From Synchiropus splendidus (Eukaryota > Chordata > Actinopteri > Syngnathiformes > Callionymidae): a stretch of 64,000 nt of DNA. The translations under genes and the position numbers were made by a program. Below the pieces are notes generated by a model. That model did no database searches, had not been told where the DNA came from, and saw nothing but the letters and a program-made list of their open reading frames with translations. Shown in pieces: positions 21,863-33,771 of the stretch. The stretch spans positions 4,278,001 through 4,342,000 of the forward strand of contig NC_071350.1 of NCBI RefSeq assembly GCF_027744825.2, read 5' to 3'. Positions within the stretch are counted from its first letter, which is position 1. Every line of letters begins with the position of its first letter.

Positions 21863-24008
21863 TTTGTTGTATTTCGGAATAGTACTTTATGATGCAAAAA
21901 TGGAGGTAGTTGTTTTTTTCATTTTAGTTACTATCAACTAGGGACATTATGGATCGAGAGGCTAATCTTTTGATCTTACCTTCCCTGTGTTATCAACCCT
22001 TTCAAATAATGATAATAATAATAATAAAACAGTTCTTCTGCCAATAACATTCCTGGCAATTTCCAGTTTCCAAACAACTTCATTTGTCCTTAATAGTGGT
22101 GACCATTAGTGTCCACTCTGTTCTGTCTCAGCAGTGTTTTCGCTGCTCCTCTTGTTTTGAATGCATCCTGTTTTTTGGTGACTAAAATGGAGAGCCAGAC
22201 ACAGACGCTTAATGTTCTGCAAGTCATGACGTGGCCTTCACAGATCAGACTTGTTTGACCAGCACGTCACACAGAGGCTCACTTGTATTGAGTTCGAGGG
22301 AATTTAGGAAAACAATTTAGCCTTTTGAACTTGTGTTCCCCAGACTATTCCTGAACCACTTACGCTCAGTTGGTGGTATGAAACAGACCACAACAAAATA
22401 CTTAAAAGACAGAATCCTGACTGAAATGCCTTTAAACTGAGGGAAAAAAAAAACAACTAATAATAATAATAATAATGCAAAAAAAAAACCATTTCCTTTG
22501 CTCTGGGGTTGAAGCTATCATTACTGTCTTTGAAAAAAACCCACACTTACCATTATATATTGTGGCACATTTTTTTGGTTTTCTCAAAGAGTCTGCATGC
22601 TTCTCAACAAAACTAAGGGAGGTTGTAGACTATCTTTGGAATGTTGCAGTTCACAGTGACAGAGCTGTGAACTTGTCTGCCATTTTGCTGGTGCTAAATC
22701 TTAGCTGATGCTTGCTGGAACAAGGCTGGTGTTACTGTGCCACTCAGATTTACATTCACACTTCACTTTTTTTTCCCATGGAAAACATTCTACAGCAGCG
22801 TTATATTTAGTTCAGGTTTGACGAATGGAGACACTCTTGGAGCAGCATTAGCTACTCAGACCAAGAGGCCCACCCTGAACTATTGTATACAGTTGTGACA
22901 CTGTGTTTTAACAGTGGAAGTCTATATTCAGACGGGATTTTACAGATTGGTGACGCCTCTTCTTTTCCATGTCGGACAGGCCTTTGCTAAGAAATTCATT
23001 GGTTTTACAAGACCACCCTTGTAGTTGGTTGTGACGGCGACACAAAGCAGCCCTTTCTAACGTCACTGTGCTGGACCTTCTCCCCCACAGCTCGGCTGAT
23101 TCTCCACACTGCAGAGGCAAGTGGCCATGGGTTTGAACTCATGTTTGAAGTTAACAGTTGAAAAACCAGGGAGAAAGAGCAACATTTTGGTTCAAAGATT
23201 TTTGTTTGCTTGAGCTTTAAAAATAAACACTTGGAAGCCAGAATGACAAGAAATGCAGTAAAAATCACAACGTCAGATGTCCAAAATTTGGGGGAATGTT
23301 TTGTTTGAAGCTTTAAAAATATTTAATTCCAAGGGATTTCATGTGTCAGTAAATTTATTTAGATACATTTTGTTGGTGTCACATTCAATTCCGGATCCTT
23401 GATGAGAAGAGCTTTGCTGTTAGACGGCTTGTTGTCTAGAAACTGGAGTCTGGAAACACATAAAACCAGAAAAAGCTGATGCTGAAGGAAGGGTATTCAG
23501 TGAAAGATGGGAAATGGCTACATGTTTTTGCTCCAAGAAAAAAACAGAGGTGTCTAATGCTTAAGATATCCTCCAGTTATTAAAAGAAGAGGAATGTCTG
23601 TGCCCAATAAATGTTGGAAATATCAGCCAGCCACGTGATCAGAAAGAGTGCCGATCATGTGATTTTCAAATGGTCGGAATTGGGTGTAAATCATCGGATT
23701 TAGCCTTGGATCCAACAAGCATGGGCAACATTAGAACTACACCGTGATATACCACCCTTAAAACAAACCCACCCTACTCTCCCAGTTGTCAGTTCAGGAT
23801 CTGGCAAACCTACAGTATTGTTTCTGTGCATGTGCGGGGGTGACAAGGCGACATCACTTCCGTTACTCTGTTACGTTTTCGAAGCCGTACGAGCGGTACA
23901 TAAGTTAGTGACAAGCCATAGAGCTTCTAAACAACCCAGGTGGCAACCTTATCTACATGGTTACGCGCAGATTCGTCGCTTTAGATTTTCTGATTTTGTG
24001 GACAATTG
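21863..24008. other. Unique DNA with short ATT/AAT tracts
   Basis: No gene is recognised. Short (AAT)n tracts lie at 22006-22026 and 22458-22476. The remainder is unique by eye. Confidence 0.5.
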
Positions 24009-24569
24009 TGTCATGATTCGCTTTTACTTTGTCTTGTAACTTCCGTTTTGTGTTTCTATCTTGGGTTATGGCACATGGCTGGACTCAATGGCACATGGCT
24101 GGAGTCAATCATGTCATCATCATCAAGAGCTCATAAGCACCTGGACTCCAGCAACGTGTGCCAGATTGACTCTGTTCGTTCTTGTGGTAAATTGGATCTC
24201 CTTGTTCATCCTTGCTATTCGCTCTGTCGGTTCGTTGTGTTATTTCTTCTTGTTTATCCCTGGTCCCTGAGTTGTGTTTTGTTCCTTCCTGTGTTTCCGA
24301 GTGTTTCCTGGCTTGTTCTGCGACTTTTGTTATTGCTATTCATCGTGTTTTGTCTCTCTGTTTACAGATCTATGTTCGTATGATTCTCCCAGTTTGGTGA
24401 CGCTTTCGTTTTGGAGATTTTGACTTTGCTTTGTTTCTTCTGGTTTGGTGACGCTTTCTGTTCTGGATTTATTGTTGTGTATCATTAAATATTGTACTTT
24501 CTCTGCATACTGCCTTCTGTGAGTTCCTCATCATGCCACTTGCTCCCCCTCCGTCCGTCGATCATAACA
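24009..24569 (+). mobile_element. Solo LTR-like unit
   Basis: The unit starts TGTCATGA and ends TCATAACA, so it has the TG...CA ends and short terminal inverted repeat typical of LTRs. The flanking 5-mers are AATTG and GATTG, a 5-bp target-site duplication with one change. It shares the block CACCTGGACTCCAGCAACG, followed by TGTGCCAGAT, with the unit at 53294-53968. An ATTAAA near 24485 could serve as a poly(A) signal. No internal retroelement genes adjoin it, so it is a solo LTR. It holds a 20-bp tandem duplication at 24069-24108. The superfamily is not determined. Confidence 0.65.
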
Positions 24570-25088
24570 GATTGAGACACTTGGACTCCTGCTTATTGGT
24601 GATTTGTATTTTCTGGCCTACTGTGAATTATTGTGTGGTTTTTTTTTTTTTTTTTTAATTGTTCAACTGGTCCCTACCTCGGTGCACCTTCAACATTTTG
24701 GACTTGGGTTCCACCTGCTTAGAAACCCACACAATCGAATTGGTACTGTACATTTCCCAGATGCTGTACTGACACACCTCTCCAACACCGGCAATGAAAC
24801 AGATCCTGCAACTACTAAAAGAGAGAAAGATCCATGCCAAAGGTCAAGGAAGTTCGCAGCTATTTGAGAATGTGTCATGTTGGATGACCATTTTAACCAA
24901 ATAACTAAATAAATACTGGCATATGCAAAATCTTAAAGTAGAAATTTCTGACTGGTGGGGAAAATTGTCAAATTAAAATAATAATGTACAGCTTTGCATG
25001 GCTCTCCTTTCTTCACCGACATCTATAATGATGCCATAATAACAGTGCTAACAGTGCTTCTTGTAATTTATTCAAAATGTATTTTTAT
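24570..25088. other. Unique DNA between two insertions
   Basis: I see only a poly-T run at about 24640-24657 and ordinary A/T-rich sequence between the solo LTR-like unit and the RTE-type LINE. Confidence 0.55.
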
Positions 25089-25100
25089 TGACTTCGATTA
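25089..25100. repeat. Target-site duplication, left copy
   Basis: TGACTTCGATTA recurs exactly at 25905-25916. Together the copies fix both ends of the LINE between them. Confidence 0.9.
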
Positions 25101-25854
25101 GCCAGCCAGGGGTCGGAGGGGATCTGGTTCGGGAACCACAGAATTTCATCTCTGCTATTTGCGGACGATGTTGTTCTGCTGGCCTCATCGGACCGGGACC
25201 TTCAGCATGCGCTGGGGCGGTTTGCAGCCGAGTGCGAAGCGGCCGGGATGAGGATCAGCACCTCCAAGTCTGAGGCCATGGTTCTCGACCGGTATAAAGC
25301 GGTTTGCTCTCTCCGGGTTGGTGGAGAGTTCTTGCCCCAAGTGGTGGAGTTTAAGTATCTCGGGGTCTTGTTCTCGAGTGAGCGAAAAGGGGAGCGTGTG
25401 ATTGATAGACGGATTGGTGCATGCGGTCGCTATATCGGACCGTCGTGGTGAAGAGGGAGCTGAGTCACAAGACGAAGCTCTCGATTTACCGATCGATCTA
25501 TGTTCCCACCTATGATCACGAGCTTTGGGTAATGACCGAAAGGATGAGATCCCGGATACAAGCGGCTGAGATGAGTTTCCTCCGCAGGGTGGCTGGGCGC
25601 TCGGGGTGGAGCAGCTGCTCCTCCACATCGAGAGGAACCAGCTGAGGTGGCTCGGGCATCTGATCCGGATGCCCCCTGGACGCCTCCCTGGGGAGGTGTT
25701 CCGGGCATGTCCTACCAGGAAGAGACCCCGGGGAAGACCCAGGAGTCGCTGGAGAGATTATGTCTCTGGTCTGGCCTGGGAACGCCTCGGGATCCTCCGG
25801 GAGGAGCTGGAGGAGGTTTGTGCAGATCGGGAAGTTTGGGCTTCCTTGCTCTGA
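25101..25854 (+). pseudogene. LINE ORF2 C-terminal part, frameshifted
   Basis: The translation runs through LLFADDVVLLASS (catalytic FADD intact, codons 25158-25169), GRFAAECEAAGMRISTSKSE and FKYLGVLFSSE, all reverse-transcriptase palm and thumb text. It continues through VVVKRELSHKTKLSIYRSIY, RWLGHLIRMPPGRLP and GRPRSRWRDYVSGLAWERLG to the stop at 25852-25854. The frame shifts near 25410-25425. A second break near 25600 also removes about twenty residues of the usual RDRVRSS region. The N-terminal endonuclease and most of the enzyme are absent, so no active protein is possible. Confidence 0.9.
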
Positions 25855-25904
25855 ATGCTGCCTCCGCGACCCGACCCCGGATAAGCGGCAGAAGAAGGTG
25901 AAAG
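25101..25904 (+). mobile_element. 5'-truncated RTE-like LINE
   Basis: The insert is 804 bp, sits between perfect 12-bp direct repeats, and is truncated at its 5' end inside the reverse-transcriptase domain. Its 3' end reads GGATAAGCGGCAGAAGAAGG and closes with a short GAA/GGTGAAA tail, the usual end of a very common fish LINE. It is clearly more GC-rich than the flanks. The family differs from the RTE insert at 7187-7972 (different protein text and 3' end). The same 3' end appears in reverse at 49671-49770. The clade call (RTE-like) is from memory. Confidence 0.9.
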
Positions 25905-25916
25905 TGACTTCGATTA
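25905..25916. repeat. Target-site duplication, right copy
   Basis: Exact copy of the 12-mer at 25089-25100, directly after the 3' tail of the LINE. Confidence 0.9.
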
Positions 25917-27687
25917 CAAAGTTATATGGCTTGACACCATTGATAAACTGCAAAGAGATTTAATTTTGGACTTGGTTTGAACCAATGCAGAAACACTTGT
26001 GATAAAAGTACCATATGTAGAATTGGCAATAATGTTGGATTTAAATTAAAGGACAATTTAGTTGTATTTTCTTATTCTAATTAAGGCATTGCTGCAGTAT
26101 CCAGACTCTGGTATTGTTTGTAGTCTTGATCCCTTGAGTTTTCCAACAGTAATTGATGTTACAATACAAATGAAGCTGAAAATTAAAGAATTTAAAGTAG
26201 GTCTGGTTGAAAATGGCTTGATGGCCGAATCCACTGTTTAAAATTTCAAAGTGCAAATGGACTGAATACTTGTGAGGACAGAGGAAAGATGGATACATTG
26301 ACAACATTGTTGGAGGAAGAGTTTTAATCAAACTAGTCTTAGCGGGATATTCACTATGGCATCACCTCAATATCCTGGAAAGGAGCGATGCAGTGTGAAT
26401 GCATGGATGATCGTAGCTTCAGAGGAAATTGAAAACTTGTTTTATGGTCGTGGCTGGTCCGGATAGAAATGCACTGTATGTTCTGCAACACATTAGCAGA
26501 CATTCTTGTCATGTTTTTTTCCCCCCAACTCCTCGCATAAAATCAGCTCAGCACTCATGATATGAATCTCATTTTGGCAGCGGGAATGCACAGCTTTGCA
26601 TGATTGGCTGTACTGCCGTCTTCACACACACTCCCACAGACATGCATTTGATTTGTCACCAGCATCCAAAGTCTTATCTAAATACTGCGAAGAATCTCAG
26701 AGTAAACGCTCTCGGCTGGCACACAACACGGTGAGCAGCCGCTCACAAAACCTGCTATTCTGCAGAATGGATCCTCCGAGTACCAGCTACCTTTTTTGTT
26801 TTTTTTCCTCCCCTCACACAAAGAGAGATTAGAGCGCACGGGGAAATAAAGAGAAGATATGATAAGAATATGAGTTGGCACATAAAAACATGCAGGCAAT
26901 TGCGCGGCATTATCATACGAGAGGACATCTGTAAGAAGCGCTCATTGATTTGGTACTGGGGAGAGAAGAGGGGAAGAAAATTGGCAAAACTTCAGTAATT
27001 GGCTTCAGAAGTTGCAGCTTTCTTGTCTTCCATTTCTAGGTTGAGGAGGGGAAACCTGCCATGCTTGTCAAATCTCTCTGACTGTTACTGTGAAGGAAGG
27101 CCAAAGAGAGTGAGAGTGGCCTCCATCTGAAAAAGAGGAGACGGGCGGGGCGGGTACCTGTTTAGTCGAGCGTGAAAGAACACCTCGTTACGAAAGTGAA
27201 ATATGTCATATTGGCAGCTCACCAGTTGACATTCTTTAAAATTGGTGTTTCCGATTCAATGCCTTGTTAAATAGGTGGAGGCGTTTTAGCTGAGCAATTA
27301 TTGGAACAAAGGATGGTTTGAAATGATGATGACGTGTGTGATGATCTGTCTATCTATCTATCTGTCTATCTAGAATAAAATATGAATTGAAATTACGATT
27401 TATCATTTTGGCTTATTGTAGAATCATTCTAGAATGAATAATAAAAAAATGTAATAAATAGAAGTTAAATTACAATATATTGCATTATGCTATAAGCATC
27501 ATTTCTCCAGAGATTTTAGACAGTTTGAAAGGGAGTAGAGTGACAATTCTTCTAATTTATGCTCCTTTCAGATATATTTTCTTCCACCAGATTGATCATC
27601 AGCAAAAGGTTTCTCTCACAGAAGTCCATTCTGTTCTTCAGAGTCCTGTAAGTATCACAGGCAGTGTAAGAGCGCACCTACTAGGTT
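25917..27687. other. Unique DNA, no gene seen
   Basis: No motif-bearing frame or defined repeat is present, apart from a short (TATC)n tract at 27346-27372. The part 26590-26960 has no open frame of note. Confidence 0.5.
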
Positions 27688-28377
27688 CAGTGGTACCTCG
27701 GTTTTCGAACGTTGAATTCGAACAAATCGCGGTTCAAACAAAAATTTTGAGATTTTCTTGCTTCGGATTTCGAACGAAAATCCAGAACTCGAACGCCCCC
27801 GAAAAAACCCCAAAAAACAACATAACGTGCGCAGACCGATCAGCTGACCCACAATGGGCTTTGCAGACGTGTCCCGTTAGCTACATTTACTGACTGTTTT
27901 TTCTTCATACTGAGGTGTAAAACCTTTCCTGTCTCCACACTGGACCGTGGTAGAGTGTCACAGGGGAGGTGCTCGCTCTCCACACCTCCGAGGCGCACAC
28001 TCCAGGGTTTGATGTCCTGTTGTGGGCTGGAGCTGGGACAGGGATGAGGCGAGTCTGGGACAGAGCGTGACTTGGTTTATGACTTTGTCACAGCCAAACT
28101 GCACAGAAGCGCACATTCAGAGCTGGACACGCACCGGGCACCTCTTCACTTCTGGAGAGACGGCACTCACTCGGCAACCCCTCCCACATGCAGTGGCCAC
28201 ACACATAGAGGAACAGCGCACCTGCAGCAGACACTCTACATTCACTCCTACAAAAGCCTCTTTTAAGGCTTTCTTTTTCCATTAATTGTAATGGGAAAAA
28301 TCGATTCAGATTTTGAACAATTGGCTTCTCAAACTGCCGTCTGGAACAGATTGTGGTCGAGAACCGAGGTACCACTG
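27688..28377 (+). mobile_element. Complete pogo/Tigger-like non-autonomous element
   Basis: The element is about 690 bp. Its 5' end reads CAGTGGTACCTCGGTT followed by TTCGA; its 3' end is the reverse complement of the same 21 bases with a single mismatch. The 3' flank is TA and the 5' flank is TT, consistent with a TA target site altered on one side. The CAGTGGTACCTCGG-type end is characteristic of pogo/Tigger elements of the Tc1/mariner superfamily. No transposase is encoded; the 108- and 137-residue frames inside show no DDE motif. It would have depended on an enzyme supplied elsewhere. A broken second copy lies at 13393-13725. Confidence 0.85.
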
Positions 28378-30544
28378 TACTTGGGGGTACCAAATGTTTT
28401 ACACAAGTAAACAATCTTTTTTTTTTTCCATTTCTCTGTCCACAACTTCAAAAGATTTTTGAATGTGTAAGTGCCAGTGGTTGACTCTAAACAGTATGTG
28501 CGCACAGTCTTGGACAGTTATTTGGATTTTAGGGTCCATTATAATGCTGTGAATGACACTCATCCACATGAATGACATCCACAACAGAAAACTACTACTA
28601 TCCAGTGGTTAATTGCCTTTGTAGCAATAGGCACATTTCATTGAAAGCACTAAGCAAAGCAGTGAGTCTTGTCTTGTATTCACCTTCAGGCTGGTCAAAC
28701 TACTGTCTGCAGCAATGTTGATTGAAAATGACTGTCCACTTGCCTTGACTTAATTTCAATGTCCATCTTTTTGTGTGTGGAATGTGAATAGGTTTGCTTT
28801 CAGTTTGGCTCCACATATCAGTCAATCAGTTTATTTCTCTACTTGCCATTAGTCTAACAAGAAAAAGGACTGTTACTTATGAACACTATGTTACCCAAGA
28901 CACACACTTTGTAAATGGTTTGTTGTGGTTCACATGTGAAGCACAGAATGATGTAAGTTTCCATGGCCAGTTTTCAGATGACAGATGAATGCATCCACCA
29001 GGCAACTGTTCCTACCAACATGAGATGTGCGGAATGGAAAGTAAACCTCGCAAATCCCTCATTAAGGGTCAACAAGAGATTTCACATCAAAAATGATCTG
29101 ATATGAGAGAAGTCTATCAAAAAGTCTATCGAACTAGAATAATGAGCTCATAGGCACGAAAGAATGGAACAACTCTGGGCCACCATTAGTGGCCTCAAAT
29201 ATACCAACAACACTGGCCTCTCAGAAGCTAAAAAACTCAAACTGTTGCCTTGCATCATGTAGCCAATTTCAACCGAGGATGCTACCACGTCTCATGGCAG
29301 TGGATGGTATATACACAAGTTTGAAGATGTGTGAGATTACAAGGGCCAGGGAGCCTTTTCTCTCCCAATCTCTAGTGGAGAAGTGCAGTACAAATGGGCA
29401 AAGGAAAGAGGAAGATCATGAAGGAACCGCAGCAAGAGACCGCCGTCGGCAGGGACATTACATGTGCCGGTCAAGGAGCCACCAGTGCGACACACCTTCA
29501 GCACCATGTAACCCTGAGCTACACTACTGATCATGTGTCATGCTGTAACCAGAGCTGAGCTCCAGCAGACAAAGTCCTGCAAATACACCCGGTCCCCTTA
29601 ACCCTCAGTCCTAGAATGCACAATTAAAAAAAACAGATCTGTAACTGAAAAGTATAAAACGAACAACTATAAACTGGATTCGTACTGTTGTACGAATGCG
29701 ACTTGTCGATTACTGTCAAAGACAGGTTGGAGAGAAATTGTTCATGAGAAATAGAACATGCAAATCACTGATTCAAGGACAGAATTTGTTCTTTATTGCT
29801 CGCCAGGAGCCCCTACTGCATCTGTCTTGGTGAATAGATGGCGGCTGCCATGGATATATTGACTGCAGACTTGAGTTTCTCTGTGTAAATCTCTAAAATC
29901 AATTGGTCTAATGAGTCACTCGGAACCATGATATCAGAGCGCTGGTCATTAAAATACGACTATGCATTGCTTTAATTCACTTATCATATGTTGCATAGTC
30001 ATTTATATTAATATTTTACTTCTATTAGTGCAGTTGCGACTCTATCGATTAACTTTACACGCTATAACAAAGCACAGAGCACTTCCAATGCAGCTAACAG
30101 CTTTTGGTCCTTATGTCGTCCAAAAGCAGGGAATCAAACTCTTTGAAAAAAATGAAAACATATTTATGGGCTGATGTATGGGTAACTGTTGATATTTATT
30201 AGTGGAGCTCACACATCTGTGATAGTAGTGTATTATGCCAGTGGAGCAGTTCAGTTGGCAGTGTGCAGGATTCAGCAGCAACAATCCAGAAACTGCTGAC
30301 TTCAAACACTGGAACGCGTCCAAGTCCAAAACAGACTTCCTGGCAATAATTCTGACCAATCTGACGATCAAGCATATAATAAGCGTACATTAAAATCCAC
30401 CTGCTCTTTCATAGTATTTGGGAGAAACATATCAGCAAATGCCCTTATGTTTAATCCAGTGTCAGTGAGGGAGGAAAGTAAATAAATGAATAAATAAAAA
30501 AAGAACAAACATGACGTCATTTGTTACTATTTGAGAGTTTGACG
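28378..30544. other. Unique DNA, no gene seen
   Basis: A 113-residue frame at 29189-29530 has no recognised domain. No repeat can be defined. An AATAAATGAATAAATAAA tract occurs near 30480. Confidence 0.5.
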
Positions 30545-30965
30545 TTTGTGAGTTGACCTGTGCAGGCGCCAACACTCTCCACCTGCACTGCTGAACATCC
30601 TGGGTACTGATGTCGAGAGGGTGGCATCATGCAAGCACCTGGGTGTTCACCTGAACAGCAAACTGGACTGGACTAAAAACGCCGATGCTTTTGTCAAAAA
30701 GTAGGTTGTTCCTGCTCAGGAGACTGGCAACTTTCCTGAAGACCTTCTATGACTCTATGGTGGCATCAGCCATTTTGGATAGAGTCGTCTGCTGGGCGGA
30801 CAACATTACGGACAGGAACAGAAAGAGGCAAGACAGACTGGTGAAGAGGGCCAGCTCACTGCTGGCCTGCTCTCTAGACTCGGTGGAGGAGGTGGGAGAC
30901 GGGAGGACTTTGACCAAGCTGTCATCCATGATGGTAGAAGACCCTTACGGCACTAGGTAGCATGA
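30545..30965 (+). mobile_element. L2-type LINE fragment
   Basis: The fragment encodes the region just after the reverse-transcriptase active site of an L2/CR1-like ORF2. The first frame reads CKHLGVHLNSKLDWTKNADA and ends at a stop after VKK. A shifted frame then reads SRLFLLRRL, FLKTFYDSMVASAI, VVCWADNIT and LVKRASSLLACSLDSVEEVG before a stop at about 30958. Both ends are missing, and about five residues (the usual SFNVC-type block) are lost before FLKTFY. It is a dead fragment. No target duplication was found. Confidence 0.8.
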
Positions 30966-32069
30966 GGGAGCGATTTTGAACATCCTTTCTGCCCAATGGT
31001 GAGTCTGACTATTGTTGGTTGTCAATCACTTGTTTAGTTATTATTATCTATTTATATAATGTATAATTTATATGATTTATCATAATCTTTAATTTGATTT
31101 TATTGATTTTGACATGATAATTTTATATATTAAGGGTATATTTTGGTTCGTATTGTGTTGTTTCATAGCTTGTGACTCCACTTTTTTTTTTTTTTTTATA
31201 TTTGTAGTGTACCTGTAATGTCTTTGATATGTGTTAGTGTCTTTGCTATCATCAGCTTCTGTGACATGTTCAATGTCCCCACTGTGTAACGAATGAAGGC
31301 CATCTAGTCTAGTCTTAAGTTGTGATAATGGCATTTGTGACCAAGAACTCACTGACAAATGACATGAAAAACCTAATAAAGGTTTTCAAGAAAATGTATC
31401 TCTCACTGACACTGACTTCAAGTTTACGCAGGATTATGACTGACAGTAACACACAACATCTCACACATGCGCAACTGTTCAGAAAAGAAAAGTGGGATGA
31501 AGGAGCAGAAACTATAAGAACTCCTTTTCAATCTCCATGAAATGTAACAAGAAATATTGACAGAAATGTTTTGCCATGCAACAGTAATAATGATAACAAT
31601 GTCTTACAAGGGTCATTTCAATGCCATATCATTTGTCATCTGAGGGATGTACAATGTGTGAGACAAAATGTGGATACATTTCATGCTCCACAGTTTCAAC
31701 ATTTTTTTTTAGGAATTTCCCAGCTCTGAGGACAGCTGTAAGACAGCGTATGCGTCACTATTACTGGAAAAAACACAACACATATCTGTGAAAAGTTTAA
31801 AAAAAATCATGAGAGAAAAAAGAATTTAAGTAAATTTAAATTTCAGTTTGCCTGTGCCGCTGCAGCTGCATGATATTTATTAACTTTTGCTGTCGCTTAA
31901 TAAGTCAAAGCTGTACTTGTGTCAGACGTTACGTGATTGAATCTTACAACAAGTAAATCATATGTTAACATTGCCGAACAAGTCTAACCTCAACCATATA
32001 AGAAAAAAAAATGTGTGTTGCTTTCGAAACTGTTTATGACGTCAAAATGAATGCAAGTTTCTGGGGATG
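30966..32069. other. A/T-rich DNA, no gene seen
   Basis: The interval right after the L2 fragment is strongly A/T-rich (31020-31200) and includes a poly-T run at about 31181-31198; part of it may be LINE 3' sequence. No gene or repeat is recognised after 31200. Confidence 0.45.
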
Positions 32070-32405
32070 CAACACACTGGATGCCAAGTGGACCCCCAAC
32101 ATACGTGCTGCCTACAAAGCACAAAAGAGGACGTACTTCCTGAAGCAATGAAGCAAATCCAACCTCCTTAAATAACTGTGAGCACAGTTCATACATCCAT
32201 CAATCTGTTCTCTGTTACTCCATCACTGTCTGTTTTGGGTCAAACCACACAAGAACAATGTGCAGCGGACCATCCAGACTGTGGAAAATATGATTTGCTC
32301 TAGCCTGCCCACCACCCACGACACATAAATGATCCGTACATGGGCAAGCTGCTCGACTACACACAACTTCCCTCTGGTTATAAACACTATGACCGTTTAA
32401 CTGAA
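32070..32405 (+). mobile_element. Decayed L2-type LINE fragment
   Basis: Three short blocks lie in the order expected for an L2-like ORF2 C-terminal part: LDAKWTPNIRAAYKAQKRTYFL, then VQRTIQTVENMICSSLP, then LLDYTQLPSGYKHYDR. They fall in different frames with stops between them. The pattern matches the KAQQRLYFLR, QRIIRTAE and LPSGRRYR regions I recall for this family. It is older and more degraded than the fragments at 30545 and 38851. Confidence 0.5.
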
Positions 32406-32732
32406 TCAACAACTCATTAACCTTTTGATTTCACTGCCTTTCTCCTCTCACTGCAGATTTCTTACCACGTTCGTCTGGTATTTATCTGTTTCGCTATTTT
32501 TATCTGTTCACTTGCAGAAGGTTGGAGAAGTGAACCTTGCAAACTTGGCATTCATTCAGGTTTCAAGCATGAAGTTACACACTGTTTATGGCAAGCACAA
32601 AATGGAATGTTAAAACAACTCACAGACAAGTGCACTCCACAAAACAATCATCCCTTTTGCAAACAGGAGTGTAAAAATTAAAAGAAAAAAAATGTGTTTG
32701 CTGCATTGCTTTTGGAGTTCTTCTGTATTACC

Positions 32733-33179
32733 TATGAAGGTAAAATGGGTGCAAAAGTGGCACATACCCGTAACATGAGACTCGTAGCCATGCATCAGAG
32801 GCACATAGGCGTAACTGCACATTTGCATCCGTAAACCCAGTGGCATGTGCGTGTAAAAATAAGGTTTACATTCATACAAACACGAAAAGTAATTTCGCCT
32901 TCATTTTCTAAGTGCACAGATACAAATGGCTAAACACGAGCTCTTGAAACCGCAATTGTGACACATTGTTAAGTTTTCCACCTCAACCACCACCAAAACG
33001 GGTGCATAAGTTCCACATACTCGTAGAACACGATCCGTATGTGCGCGCTCACTTTTGCACCTCTTCTCGCACCTGTAAATAAAACTGATGCGCACTCGTA
33101 GAAGTGGCGGAAATACGTGCCTGTTACGCCATGCACGTTCCCGATAGTCACGTCTATTGTCCAATCAGCTGCAGCGACA
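32733..33179. repeat. Foldback element, left arm
   Basis: The left arm runs from TATGAAGGTAAAATGGG to CAGCTGCAGCGACA. It pairs along its whole length with 33320-33771. It contains no simple-sequence tract, so the pairing is not a low-complexity effect. Confidence 0.85.
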
Positions 33180-33319
33180 AGCTGCGCCATTATATTGCAT
33201 CAATCTCCCGAGGAAAAGCGGCGTGGGTAAATGAAGCACTTACCGCCTGTCTTTCTATCAGTGGTAACAGTGAGAATCGCTTTCTATCCGAATTCTTCGT
33301 AAACCGCCATGACATGGGA

Positions 33320-33771
33320 TGTCGCTGCAGCCGATTGGACAATAGATGTCACGTGACTACTGGGAATGCGCATGGCGTAACAGGCACGTATTGCCGCCAC
33401 TTCTACGATTGCGCATCAGTTTTATTTACAGGTGCAAGAAGAGGTGCAAGAGGGTGCACGCGCGTACGGGTCGTGTTCTACGAGTATGTGGAACTTATGC
33501 ACCTGTTTTGGCAGTGGTTGAGGTGGAAAACTTAGCAATGTGTCACAATTGCAGTTTCAAGAGCTCGTGTTTAGCCACTTGTATCTGTGCACTTAGAAAA
33601 TGAAGGCGAAATTACTTTTCGTGTTTGTATGAATGTAAATCTTCTTTTTACACGCACGTGCCACGGGGTTTACGGATGCTAATGTGCAGTTACGCCTATG
33701 TGCCTCTGATGCATGGCTACGAGTCTTGTGTTACGGGTATGTGCCACTTTTGCACCCATTTTACCTTCATA
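33320..33771. repeat. Foldback element, right arm
   Basis: The right arm runs from TGTCGCTGCAG to CCATTTTACCTTCATA, the mirror image of the left arm. Open frames of 85-104 residues in this arm have counterparts in the left arm only because the DNA is duplicated. Confidence 0.85.

Larger units (their letters stand above)
32733..33771. mobile_element. Foldback element with ~450-bp inverted arms
   Basis: A left arm at about 32733-33179 and a right arm at about 33320-33771 are reverse complements at roughly 90% identity by eye, around a 140-bp loop (33180-33319). The outer ends read TATGAAGGTAAAATGGGTGC and its exact reverse complement. The flanks are ATTACC on the left and ATTATC on the right, a possible 6-bp duplication with one mismatch; a TA or TWA target inside the ends is equally possible. 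No transposase is encoded. The architecture is that of a foldback-type non-autonomous DNA transposon. I do not recognise the family. Confidence 0.85.
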
